Source: Bog-793 sp035625025
GTDB lineage: Bacteria; Actinomycetota; Acidimicrobiia; Acidimicrobiales; Bog-793
NCBI GenBank assembly: GCA_035625025.1
Contig: DASPQJ010000020.1
Coordinates: 1-56,599, forward strand
Length of the DNA stretch: 56,599 nucleotides
Reading direction: 5' to 3'
Shown here: positions 26,070-34,170 of the stretch, in pieces
Position numbering within the stretch: the first letter of the stretch is position 1
How the letters are laid out: each line of letters starts with the position of its first letter
Program-made: the position numbers and the translations under genes
The notes under the pieces: generated by a model
What the model saw: only the letters and a program-made list of their open reading frames with translations
What the model was told of the DNA's origin: nothing
Databases searched by the model: none

Positions 26070-26918
26070 TCAGCGGTCGCTGTCGAACCGGCGGCCGAAG
26101 GCGCGCGCCTCGCGGTGTCGGCCGGGGCGTTCCCGCCGCCGGGATTCCCTTTCGCCGCTCGCCCCAAACACGACCCGCAGGCGGGTCGACAGCGGCACGA
26201 GGTCGCGCCGGCCCCGCCGGGACTGGTCGGCACGCGGACGGACGCGCCAGGCCCGCCCTCCCCCAGAAAGCAGTGCCCCCGGTCGCCGCGCCGCGGGGGC
26301 CGCCGCCGTCGCCTGGGCCCAGACGCGCCCGAAACGCCCGACGCAGGTCACGAGCGTCAGGGTGAGGAGTGCGAGGAGCAAAGGAACGAGCGCCGCGGGT
26401 GCGAAGAAGGCGATGAACAAGGTCACGCCGAGGAAGATGAGCCGTTCGGCGCGCTCCATCATCCCGCCCTGCGCCGAGAACCCGAGCGACTCGGCCTTGG
26501 CGCGTTGGTAGGAGACGAGATTGCTCACCGCGAGGATCCCGAGCGGCACGAGCGCGGCGTTGGCGTCGTGAGCCCGGATGAAGTACCAGGCGAGGCCGCC
26601 GAAGATCAACGAATCGGCGACCCGGTCCGCGACCGAGTCGAGAAAGGCGCCGCGCGCCGAGGCGGTCCCGGCCGCCTTGGCAACGTGCCCGTCGAGGGTG
26701 TCCATCAGCCCGCCGACGATGATCAAGGCGACGCTCACGATGAACCAGTGGTAGGCGATGAACACGGCGGTCGCCGCCGCGAGCAGCACGCCGATCGTCG
26801 TGACCGCGTCAGCGCCGACCCCGATGGCAACGAGTCGCTGGCCGATCGTGCGCCGCGGGCGCGGGGCTGGCGCGGCGGTGTCGCTCTCGGTCTTCTTGCC
26901 CCGCCGGCCGTCGATCAT
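26070..26918 (-). CDS. pgsA: CDP-alcohol phosphatidyltransferase, phosphatidylinositol phosphate synthase
   Basis: Makes phosphatidylinositol phosphate from CDP-diacylglycerol and inositol phosphate. The 282 residues have six hydrophobic segments and the CDP-alcohol motif D-x2-D-G-x2-A-[R]-x8-G-x3-D-x3-D beginning in GGLMDTLDGHVAKAAG (near 85). All four Asp and both Gly are present, but the usual Arg after the Ala is Lys. ATG 26918 has GGAGG just upstream. A basic tail of about 80 residues after the last helix is longer than usual. Context with patA and pimA argues for PIP synthase rather than phosphatidylglycerol-phosphate synthase. Confidence 0.9.
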   Translation of the reverse strand: MIDGRRGKKTESDTAAPAPRPRRTIGQRLVAIGVGADAVTTIGVLLAAATAVFIAYHWFIVSVALIIVGGLMDTLDGHVAKAAGTASARGAFLDSVADRVADSLIFGGLAWYFIRAHDANAALVPLGILAVSNLVSYQRAKAESLGFSAQGGMMERAERLIFLGVTLFIAFFAPAALVPLLLALLTLTLVTCVGRFGRVWAQATAAAPAARRPGALLSGGGRAWRVRPRADQSRRGRRDLVPLSTRLRVVFGASGERESRRRERPGRHREARAFGRRFDSDR

Positions 26919-26997
26919 CGCGCCTCCTGCCGCGGCCCACTCCACGCTACCAGGAAGGACGAGATCCCCTTCGGGGCTTCCCGGCTGCTTGCCGCGG

Positions 26998-27537
26998 TCA
27001 GCGCGGCCACGCCGCGACGATGCGGCTGAAGCTGTCGGAGAGGGCCTCGGGCAGCACTCGCACCGAGGCGACCGTCGTCATGAAATTCGTGTCACCGACC
27101 CAACGCGGCAGGACGTGGAGGTGGAGGTGGTCGGGCAGCCCCGCGCCGGCGGCACGCCCGAGGTTGGCGCCGAGGTTGAGCCCGTCCGGCTCGTAGGCGC
27201 GCTCCAAGGCGACCGTCGCGTCCCGGGTCGTCGCCCACAGCTCGGCGCTCTCGGCCTCCTCGAGTTCGGTGATCCGGCGCAGATGTCGGGTCGGGAGGAC
27301 GAGGAGGTGTCCGCTCGCGTAGGGATAAGCGTTGAGGATGGCCGCCGTGCGCGGTCCGCGGAAGACGACGAAGTGCTCGTCGGCCGCGACCGGCGCGAGG
27401 AGGCGGCAGAACACGCACTCCTCGGCGGTCGTCTCCTTACCCGGCGCCAGGGCGAGCTCTTCGGGCGGACCGAAGGCGTCGGAGACCGACGTCACATAGG
27501 CCGAACGCCAGCCCGCCCAGAGATGGTCGAAGGTCAC
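26998..27537 (-). CDS. HIT-family nucleotide phosphorylase/hydrolase
   Basis: A 179-residue histidine-triad protein, orthologous by position to Rv2613c, an Ap4A phosphorylase. ECVFCRLL (near 40) carries two of the zinc cysteines seen in this group; the triad is HLHLHV (near 147). GTG 27537 overlaps the thrS stop as GTGA, while the frame stays open far upstream inside thrS. It lies between thrS and pgsA as in mycobacteria; Ap4A made by synthetases such as ThrS would be its substrate. Confidence 0.92.
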   Translation of the reverse strand: MTFDHLWAGWRSAYVTSVSDAFGPPEELALAPGKETTAEECVFCRLLAPVAADEHFVVFRGPRTAAILNAYPYASGHLLVLPTRHLRRITELEEAESAELWATTRDATVALERAYEPDGLNLGANLGRAAGAGLPDHLHLHVLPRWVGDTNFMTTVASVRVLPEALSDSFSRIVAAWPR

Positions 27538-29540
27538 GCCACGCCGTCTTCGGGCCGGCCTCGGCCGCGGACCTCGGCGGCGAGGCGCGCGAGGAAGTCC
27601 TCGACGGGGACGCCCCGGACAGCGGCCTCGGCGCCGCGGGCATTGACGCCGAGCGAACCGGCGCGGGCGTCCTCGTCCCCGACGACAAGGATGTAGGGGA
27701 GCTTCTCGAGCTTGGCCCGTCGCACCCGCGCCCCGAGGGGCTCGGCGGCCTCGTCGGCCTCGACGCGGAAACCCGCGGCGCGCAGGCGCGAAGTCACCGC
27801 TGCGGCGTAGGTGGCGTTGGAATCCCGCACCGGCAGGACCCGGGCCTGGACCGGCATGAGCCAGGTCGGCAGGGCGCCGGCGTAATGCTCGAGGAGGATG
27901 GCCAAGAACCGTTCCACGGCGCCAAAGAGCGCCCGGTGGATCATCTGGGGGCGGTGTCGTTCGTTGTCCGGGCCGATGAATCCCAGATCGAACAGGTTCG
28001 GCAGCTGGAAGTCGACCTGCAGGGTCGACAGTTGCCAGCGCCGGCCGACGGCGTCCCGGATGTGGACGTCGATCTTTGGCGCGTAAAAGGCCCCCTCGCC
28101 CTCGGCGATGACGTAAGGGATGTCCGCCGTTTCGAGGGCTTCTCGGAGTGCCTCCGTCGCCCGGTCCCATTCGGCGACCTCACCGACGAACTTCTCCGGG
28201 CGGGTCGCAAGTTCGGCCTCGAACTTTGTCAGGCCGAAGGCGCGCAGCACCTCGAGGACGAAGGCGAGGAGCGAGCTGAGCTCTTCACCGAGCTGTTCCG
28301 GCGTACAGAAGATGTGGGAGTCGTCTTGGGTGATGCAGCGCACCCGGGTGAGGCCGTGCAGGACGCCCGAGCGTTCGAAGCGGTAGACGGTCCCGAACTC
28401 GAAGAGACGGAGTGGAAGTTCGCGGTACGAGCGCGCTCGGTGGTTGTAGATGAGGATGTGCATCGGACAGTTCATCGGCTTCGGGTAGTACCTCGCGCCC
28501 TCCATCTCCATCGGCGGGTACATGCCGGCCGCGTACCACCCGAGGTGCCCAGAGGTCTCGAACAGCGTCGATTTGGCAATGTGCGGTGTCCAGACCTGTT
28601 CATAGCCGTGCGCCCGGTGCATCTGGAGCGAGAAGTCCTCCATCAGCTGGCGGACGAGGGCGCCCTTGGGGTGGAAGACCGGCAGGCCGCTCCCAATCTC
28701 CGGTGGGAAGTGGAATAGGTCGAGCTCGAGCCCGAGTTTGCGGTGGTCGCGCCGTTCGGCTTCCTCGAGGCGGTGCAGGTGCTCGGCGAGCGCGGGCGCG
28801 GATTCCCAGGCGGTTCCGTAGATCCGCTGCAAAGCCGCGAGATGCTCGTCGCCGCGCCAGTATGAGCCGGCGACCCGGGTCAGCTTGAAGTGGCCGAGCC
28901 GGCCGGTACGTCGCACGTGCGGGCCGCGACACAGATCGACGAAGTTCGGGCTGTTGCGGTAGGCCGTCACGACCGCGGCGCCTTCGGGGGCCTCGGAGGC
29001 GAACTCGGGATCGACCTCGCCGTGGGCCGCGACGACGCCTTCGATGATCGCGCTCTTGTACGGCTGGTCGGCAAAGAGGGCGAGCCCTTCGTTGATCGAG
29101 TGGACCTCGCGGACGAACGGCTGGTCCTGGGCGATGATCTCGCGCATCGCCTCTTCGATGGCGGGTAGGTCCTCGTCGGAGAAGCGCTTATTCCCGGGCA
29201 GTTCGAAGTCGTAGTAGAAGCCGTCCTCGATCGCCGGTCCGATCGCGTAGCGCGCCCCCGGATAGAGCTTGAGAACCGCCTGCGCCATCACATGCGCCGT
29301 GGAGTGGCGGATGACGGTGCGACCGGCGTCGACGTCCCCCGTGACGATCCGCACGATCACACCGTCTCGGAGTGGGGTGTCGAGATCGACGAGGACCCCG
29401 TCTACCTCGGCGACGACGGCGTCGGAGGCGAGCTTCTTGCCGATCGCCGCGGCGAGGTCGGCTGGCGTCGATCCCGCGGGCAGTTCGCGGGTCGATCCAT
29501 CCGGGACGGCGACGGTGATCTTCGACGGCTCGCTCGGCAC
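27534..29540 (-). CDS. thrS: Threonyl-tRNA synthetase
   Basis: Charges tRNA-Thr and edits mis-charged Ser. The 668 residues comprise TGS (about 1-65), the editing domain with HSTAHVMAQAV (near 80), the class II core with MNCPMHILIYNHRARSYRE (zinc Cys near 345) and the anticodon-binding domain. GTG 29540 is preferred: GAGGA ends 6 bases before it. The frame is open for 16 more codons. It probably leads the HIT-pgsA-patA-pimA-M48 transcript. Confidence 0.96.
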   Translation of the reverse strand: MPSEPSKITVAVPDGSTRELPAGSTPADLAAAIGKKLASDAVVAEVDGVLVDLDTPLRDGVIVRIVTGDVDAGRTVIRHSTAHVMAQAVLKLYPGARYAIGPAIEDGFYYDFELPGNKRFSDEDLPAIEEAMREIIAQDQPFVREVHSINEGLALFADQPYKSAIIEGVVAAHGEVDPEFASEAPEGAAVVTAYRNSPNFVDLCRGPHVRRTGRLGHFKLTRVAGSYWRGDEHLAALQRIYGTAWESAPALAEHLHRLEEAERRDHRKLGLELDLFHFPPEIGSGLPVFHPKGALVRQLMEDFSLQMHRAHGYEQVWTPHIAKSTLFETSGHLGWYAAGMYPPMEMEGARYYPKPMNCPMHILIYNHRARSYRELPLRLFEFGTVYRFERSGVLHGLTRVRCITQDDSHIFCTPEQLGEELSSLLAFVLEVLRAFGLTKFEAELATRPEKFVGEVAEWDRATEALREALETADIPYVIAEGEGAFYAPKIDVHIRDAVGRRWQLSTLQVDFQLPNLFDLGFIGPDNERHRPQMIHRALFGAVERFLAILLEHYAGALPTWLMPVQARVLPVRDSNATYAAAVTSRLRAAGFRVEADEAAEPLGARVRRAKLEKLPYILVVGDEDARAGSLGVNARGAEAAVRGVPVEDFLARLAAEVRGRGRPEDGVA

Positions 29541-29645
29541 GCTTTCCTCGATTCCGCCCGATCTGGCGCCGGGTAACGGCACCGGCACGATCCTTCACGC
29601 GACGGGGCCAGCCTAATGGGTCGGCCCCGGGCGACTTTGGAGGGT

Positions 29646-30764
29646 TCAGAGCGCCACGCCGAGGAGGGCTGCCGCTTCGGAGGCACCGGATCCCTTGCGG
29701 ACGGCGCGATCGATCGCCTCCAGCGCGCCGGGGGTGTCGAGGTCGTCGTCGAGGCGCGTCCGCACCTCGCCGAGCGCGGCCCGGCCCGCGCCGGCACGCC
29801 GCCAGGAGGAGAGTCGTTCTTCTGCCGTCTTCAGGAGTCCGTCGTCCCAGTCGAGTTCGGCGCGGTAGTGGTGGGCGGCGAGCGCCAGGCGGAGCGCCGC
29901 TGGTTCATGGGTGCGGAGCAGGTCCTCGACGAAGACGAGGTTGCCGAGGGACTTCGCCATCTTCTCGCCGCCGAGGCGGATCATGCCGGCGTGCATCCAG
30001 TGGCGGACGAAAGTCTCCCCCGTCGCCGCTTCGGACTGGGCGGCCTCGCACTCGTGGTGCGGGAAGACGAGGTCGGTGCCCCCGCCGTGGAGATCGATCG
30101 TGAGCCCGAGCTCCCGCATCGCCAGGGCTGAGCACTCGATGTGCCAACCGGGCCGTCCTGGTCCCCACGGGGACTCCCAGGCCGGTTCGCCAGGCAGCGA
30201 GGGCTGCCACAGGGCGAAGTCGAGCGGATCCTTCTTGTGGGGGTCGTCGACGTTGCCACCTCGCTCGGCGGCGAGCGCGAGCATCGCGGCGCGCTCGAGA
30301 TGGCTGATCTGACCGAAGCGCCCGAACGACGAGACGTCGAAGTAGACCCCGCCGCCGGACTGGTAGGCGTGTCCCGACTCGAGCACCATGCCGATGTAGC
30401 CCAGGATGTCCGGGATCGCCGAGGTCGCGCGGGGCTCGGAGTAGCTCGGCAAAACACCGAGGGCGCGCATCTGGTCGTCGAAGCGCGCCGCCTCCTGCGC
30501 GGCGAGGTCGAGGTAGTAAACGCCGAGGCTGCGTGCCTTGCGTAGGATGTCGTCGTCTATATCGGTCACGTTGCGCACACAGCGCGTCTCGTGACCGAGA
30601 TCGCGTAATCTGCGTTGCAAGATGTCGTAGGTGAGATACGTCGCGGCGTGTCCGAGGTGAGCCGCGTCATACGGCGTGATCCCGCAGGTATACATCGTCA
30701 CGATGCGCCCCGGCTCGAACGGCACGATCTCCCTCCGGGCCGTGTCGTAGAGCCGCATCGTCAC
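29646..30764 (-). CDS. mshC: Mycothiol ligase MshC (Cys:GlcN-Ins ligase)
   Basis: Joins cysteine to GlcN-inositol in mycothiol synthesis. The 372 residues are close to CysS, but YTCGITPYDAAHLGHAATY (near 26) is the MshC form of the HIGH region and zinc Cys. KMAKSLGN (near 268) is the KMSKS loop, and GWHIECSALAM holds another zinc ligand. The shorter C-terminus, lacking the CysS anticodon domain, also fits MshC. GTG 30764 has AGGAGG about 10 bases upstream and overlaps the npdG stop as GTGA. Confidence 0.95.
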   Translation of the reverse strand: MTMRLYDTARREIVPFEPGRIVTMYTCGITPYDAAHLGHAATYLTYDILQRRLRDLGHETRCVRNVTDIDDDILRKARSLGVYYLDLAAQEAARFDDQMRALGVLPSYSEPRATSAIPDILGYIGMVLESGHAYQSGGGVYFDVSSFGRFGQISHLERAAMLALAAERGGNVDDPHKKDPLDFALWQPSLPGEPAWESPWGPGRPGWHIECSALAMRELGLTIDLHGGGTDLVFPHHECEAAQSEAATGETFVRHWMHAGMIRLGGEKMAKSLGNLVFVEDLLRTHEPAALRLALAAHHYRAELDWDDGLLKTAEERLSSWRRAGAGRAALGEVRTRLDDDLDTPGALEAIDRAVRKGSGASEAAALLGVAL

Positions 30765-31438
30765 CGCTTCGTCCCCTCCTGGCGTGGCGGCAGGCCGGCG
30801 AGGTGGAGCGTCGTGTGCGCCCGGTAGCGGACGTTCACGTTGACGAGCACTGCGGTGAGCTCTTCCACCGCGCTCGCGGCCGCGAGCGACCCGGCGCGGA
30901 CCGCCCGCAGGCCCGGGATCGTCTCGACGAGGCGGGCGGTCGCCTCGCCGGCGCCCTCGTCATCAGCGCAGACGAGGACATCGGCCTCGATTGACCGGTC
31001 GAGCTGGCCGAGCCGCCCCGCGGGCAGGTGCTGGAAGGCGGCGGCGACGCGAGCTTGTGGCACGGCGGCCTGAATCGTCGCGGCGATCGAGCCACGAGCC
31101 GGGACGAGCGCCTGGAACTCCGGGCCGACCCGGCTGATCGCGTTGGCCATGGACACGACGACACGGCCCGCAAGCGCCGGCGCGAGGCTCACGGCGGTCG
31201 GCACGGCAGCGTCCCACACGGTTGCGATAACGACGATCTCGGCTTGGGCGGCTTCCTCGTTCAGCCCGCCCGTGATCTCGAGGTCCAACCCGGGCCACTG
31301 GGCCCGGATCTCCTGCGCGGCCGCTCCGGCCCGGGCGGCGTCCCGGGAACCGAGCACGACCGAGCATCCTGCCGCCGCGAGGCGGGCGCCGAGGGCGCGC
31401 CCCGCGGGTCCCGTCCCGCCAACGATCCCGACCAGCAT
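30761..31438 (-). CDS. npdG: F420:NADP+ oxidoreductase (NpdG-like)
   Basis: Exchanges hydride between F420H2 and NADP+. The 225 residues start MLVGIVGGTGPAGRALGARL, the Rossmann loop typical of this family, and carry LGSRDAARA (near 35; the SR pair contacts the NADP 2'-phosphate). The rest matches the F420-binding C-terminal half. ATG 31438 fits the family; an ATG six codons upstream (31456) is possible. It overlaps mshC by 4 nt, and with fbiC at 10358 it shows that F420 is used here. Confidence 0.9.
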   Translation of the reverse strand: MLVGIVGGTGPAGRALGARLAAAGCSVVLGSRDAARAGAAAQEIRAQWPGLDLEITGGLNEEAAQAEIVVIATVWDAAVPTAVSLAPALAGRVVVSMANAISRVGPEFQALVPARGSIAATIQAAVPQARVAAAFQHLPAGRLGQLDRSIEADVLVCADDEGAGEATARLVETIPGLRAVRAGSLAAASAVEELTAVLVNVNVRYRAHTTLHLAGLPPRQEGTKR

Positions 31439-31553
31439 GCTCCTACCCTTGCACATCGTCCCGACCGGGCACGTGAGGCGGCGACGGAGCCGGTCGCGTC
31501 GAGCGCGGTGCCGAGAAAGAGGAAGTGCCGATCGTCGCTGTTTGCCGCGTCGG

Positions 31554-32012
31554 CTAGGACGAGGCCAGCTCGCGCAGAGCCGCCAGGGCGCGATCGGCGT
31601 GCGCCGACATGCGTGTCTCGCTCTTGATCACCTCGGCGATGCGACGGTCCCGGTCGATCACGAACGTCCAGCGTCTCGTCCCCAGGGCGCTGGGGCGGCG
31701 ACGAACCCCGTAGGCCCGGGCGACGGCGCCGGCAACGTCGGAGAGCAGCGGAAAGTCAAAGTCGTGCCGCTCGGAGAAACGCCGCTGCGTCGCGACCTCG
31801 TCGTGGCTGACCCCGACGCGCACCGCACCGAGAGCGGAGAACTCCGCCCCGAGGTCGCGGAAGCGGCAGCTCTCCGCGGTGCATCCCGGGGTGAGCGCGG
31901 CGGGATAGAAGAACAGCACGACCCGACCTGCGGCGAGGAACTCCACCAGGGTGCGCGTCCGCCCCTGCTGGTCCGGGAGCGCGAAATCGGCCGCGAGATC
32001 GCCACGACGCAC
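31554..32012 (-). CDS. bcp: Bcp/PrxQ-type peroxiredoxin
   Basis: Thiol peroxidase reducing hydroperoxides. The 152 residues contain PAALTPGCTAESCRFRD: the peroxidatic Cys (near 45) and a resolving Cys five residues later, as in E. coli Bcp. GTG 32012 places the conserved DFALPDQQGR at the usual position; the frame is open for much longer upstream, opposite the EF-G-like gene. It diverges from that gene across about 100 bases. Mycothiol or thioredoxin could be the reductant. Confidence 0.92.
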   Translation of the reverse strand: MRRGDLAADFALPDQQGRTRTLVEFLAAGRVVLFFYPAALTPGCTAESCRFRDLGAEFSALGAVRVGVSHDEVATQRRFSERHDFDFPLLSDVAGAVARAYGVRRRPSALGTRRWTFVIDRDRRIAEVIKSETRMSAHADRALAALRELASS

Positions 32013-32069
32013 AGACCGAGGATACGGGGCTGGCGCGGCGGTCGTCTCGCCCGCCCCCGACCCTCCGCC

Positions 32070-32115
32070 TACGATGCGGTCACCTCGCCAACTGCTTTCC
32101 AAGGAGGTGCGGTCG
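32070..32115 (+). promoter_or_regulatory. Start region of the EF-G-like gene: -10-like TACGAT and AAGGAGG site
   Basis: TACGAT at 32070-32075 is a reasonable -10 hexamer, but its -35 is poor. AAGGAGG at 32101-32107 is a consensus ribosome site 8 bases before the TTG at 32116, which decides that start over the in-frame GTG at 32107 lying inside the site itself. Confidence 0.45.
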
Positions 32116-34170
32116 TTGAGCAACCTGTCGCCCGGCCAGATCCGGAATGTCGTCCTCATCGGACACGGAGGGACCGGAAAGACGACGCTGACCGAGTCCT
32201 TGCTGAACCTCACCGGCGTGCTGGCGCGCAAGGGCCGTGTCGAGGACGGGACGACCGTCTCGGACTTCGAGCCCGAGGAGATCAAGCGGCATATCTCGGT
32301 CTCGATGGCCATCGCCCCCCTCACCTGGCAATCCCACAAGGTCAACCTGATCGACACGCCGGGATTCGTCGATTTCATCGGGGAGGTCGAGCTCGCCCTC
32401 GACGTCGCCGATCTCGCCGTCCTGGTCGTGAGCGCCGTGGAGGGCGTCGAGGTGCAGACCGAGGCGGTGTGGCGCCTCGCGGCGGAGCGCGGCGTTCCCC
32501 GTCTCATCTTCGTCAACAAGCTCGACCGGGAACGCGCCGACTTCTCCCGCACCCTCGACGGCCTCCGGGACGCCTTCGGAGGCGGTATCGCGCCGCTAGA
32601 GCTGCCGATTGGTGCCGAGGCGGCCCTCCGGGGGCTGGTCGACCTGCTTGGTGACGAGGCCATCACCTACGACGCCGGCACATCGAGGACCGGCCCGGTG
32701 CCGCCGGAGATGGTCGACGCCGCGGCCCGGCTACGGGACGGCCTCATCGAGGGCATAGTCGTCGCCGACGACGGCCTGATGGAACGCTACCTCGAGGGCG
32801 ACGTGCCAGGCCCAGCCGAACTCGCCGGGGCGCTCGCCGTGGGCGTCGGCGCGGGAGCGGTCTTCCCCGTGCTCTGCGGCTCGGCGACCAACGGCGTCGG
32901 CCTGGACCGGCTGCTCGACCTCGTCGTCGCGGTCCTCCCGCGTCGACGGGTGAAAGCCCAGGCGGGCGACCAGTCGGTCGAGGTGACTGACGACGCCTCC
33001 TCCCAGCCGCTCGCCCGGGTCTTCAAGACGATCGTCGACCCCTTCGTCGGGCGGATCTCGCTCCTCCAGGTCGTTTCGGGCACCCTGCGGCCGGACATCG
33101 TGCTCGTCAACACCCGGACGCGCTCCGACGAACGACTGCACGTTCTCGAGGCGATGCGGGGCAAGGAGGCGGCTCCGGTGTCCGAGGCCGTCGCGGGCGA
33201 CATCGTCGCGATCCCGAAACTCGCCGAGACGCGCACCGGAGACACCCTGGCGCCGAAGTCTTCGCCGGTCACGGTCGAGTTCCGGCCGGTGACCCCGCCG
33301 GCGTTCTCCATCGCGGTCAAACCCCGGACGACGGGCGACGAGGACCGGATGATGACGGGTCTGCACCGCCTGCAGGAGGAGGACCCCTCGTTCGAGGTCC
33401 GCCGCGACGACGAGACCCACCAGACCGTGCTCTCCGGGATGGGCGAGACGCACCTCCAGGTGATCTGTGAACGCCTCCACCGGAAGTTCTCCGTCGACCT
33501 TGAGACCGAGGAACTGCGCATCCCGTACCGCGAGGCGATCACGAAGCCAGCGGAGGCGGAAGGTCGACACAAAAAGCAAAGCGGAGGGCACGGCCAGTTC
33601 GGTGTCGTCCACCTGAAGATCGAGCCCCTCGAGCGGGGCGCCGGCTTCGAGTTTGTCGACAAGATCGTCGGCGGCGCGATTCCCCGCCAGTTCATCCCAG
33701 CCGTGGAAAAGGGTGTGCGCCGGGCCATGAACCAGGGCGGGACCTACGGCTATCCCGTCGTCGACACCCGGGTCATCTGCGATGACGGCAAGTTCCACAC
33801 GGTCGACTCGTCGGAGGCGAGCTTCGAGATGGCGGGAGCCCTGGCGTTCACGCTTGCCTTCGAGCAGGCGGGACCGACGGTGCTCGAGCCGATCGACCGC
33901 GTTGAGGTCTTCTGCCCGGCGCGGTTCCAGGGCGACGTGCTCGGCGACCTCAACAGTCGGCGGGGCCGGGTGCTGTCGAGCGCGAGCGACGCCGACGGCT
34001 CACAGACGATCGTCGCGCTCTGCCCGGCGAGCGAGCTCGGCCACTACGCCGCGGACCTCCGCTCGCTCACGGGGGGGCGGGGGCGCTTCCGGGCGAGTTT
34101 CGACCACTACGCCGAGCTGCCGGCGCACCTCGCCGAGAAACTGGAGAAACGGAAGGTGGCAGCCTCCTAA
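32116..34170 (+). CDS. fusA2: Elongation factor G-like GTPase (FusA2/EF-G2 type)
   Basis: Translational GTPase paralogous to EF-G. The 684 residues have G1 GHGGTGKTTL (near 17), G3 DTPGF (near 80), G4 FVNKLDRE (near 134) and domains II-V; GGHGQFGVVHLKIEP (near 493) marks domain IV. G1 differs from canonical EF-G (GHVDAGKTT) and matches the EF-G-like paralogues found in many Actinobacteria. Such paralogues may lack translocase activity. No ribosomal-protein or tuf genes are nearby, which also argues against it being the main EF-G. TTG start with a consensus ribosome site. Confidence 0.92.
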   Translation: MSNLSPGQIRNVVLIGHGGTGKTTLTESLLNLTGVLARKGRVEDGTTVSDFEPEEIKRHISVSMAIAPLTWQSHKVNLIDTPGFVDFIGEVELALDVADLAVLVVSAVEGVEVQTEAVWRLAAERGVPRLIFVNKLDRERADFSRTLDGLRDAFGGGIAPLELPIGAEAALRGLVDLLGDEAITYDAGTSRTGPVPPEMVDAAARLRDGLIEGIVVADDGLMERYLEGDVPGPAELAGALAVGVGAGAVFPVLCGSATNGVGLDRLLDLVVAVLPRRRVKAQAGDQSVEVTDDASSQPLARVFKTIVDPFVGRISLLQVVSGTLRPDIVLVNTRTRSDERLHVLEAMRGKEAAPVSEAVAGDIVAIPKLAETRTGDTLAPKSSPVTVEFRPVTPPAFSIAVKPRTTGDEDRMMTGLHRLQEEDPSFEVRRDDETHQTVLSGMGETHLQVICERLHRKFSVDLETEELRIPYREAITKPAEAEGRHKKQSGGHGQFGVVHLKIEPLERGAGFEFVDKIVGGAIPRQFIPAVEKGVRRAMNQGGTYGYPVVDTRVICDDGKFHTVDSSEASFEMAGALAFTLAFEQAGPTVLEPIDRVEVFCPARFQGDVLGDLNSRRGRVLSSASDADGSQTIVALCPASELGHYAADLRSLTGGRGRFRASFDHYAELPAHLAEKLEKRKVAAS

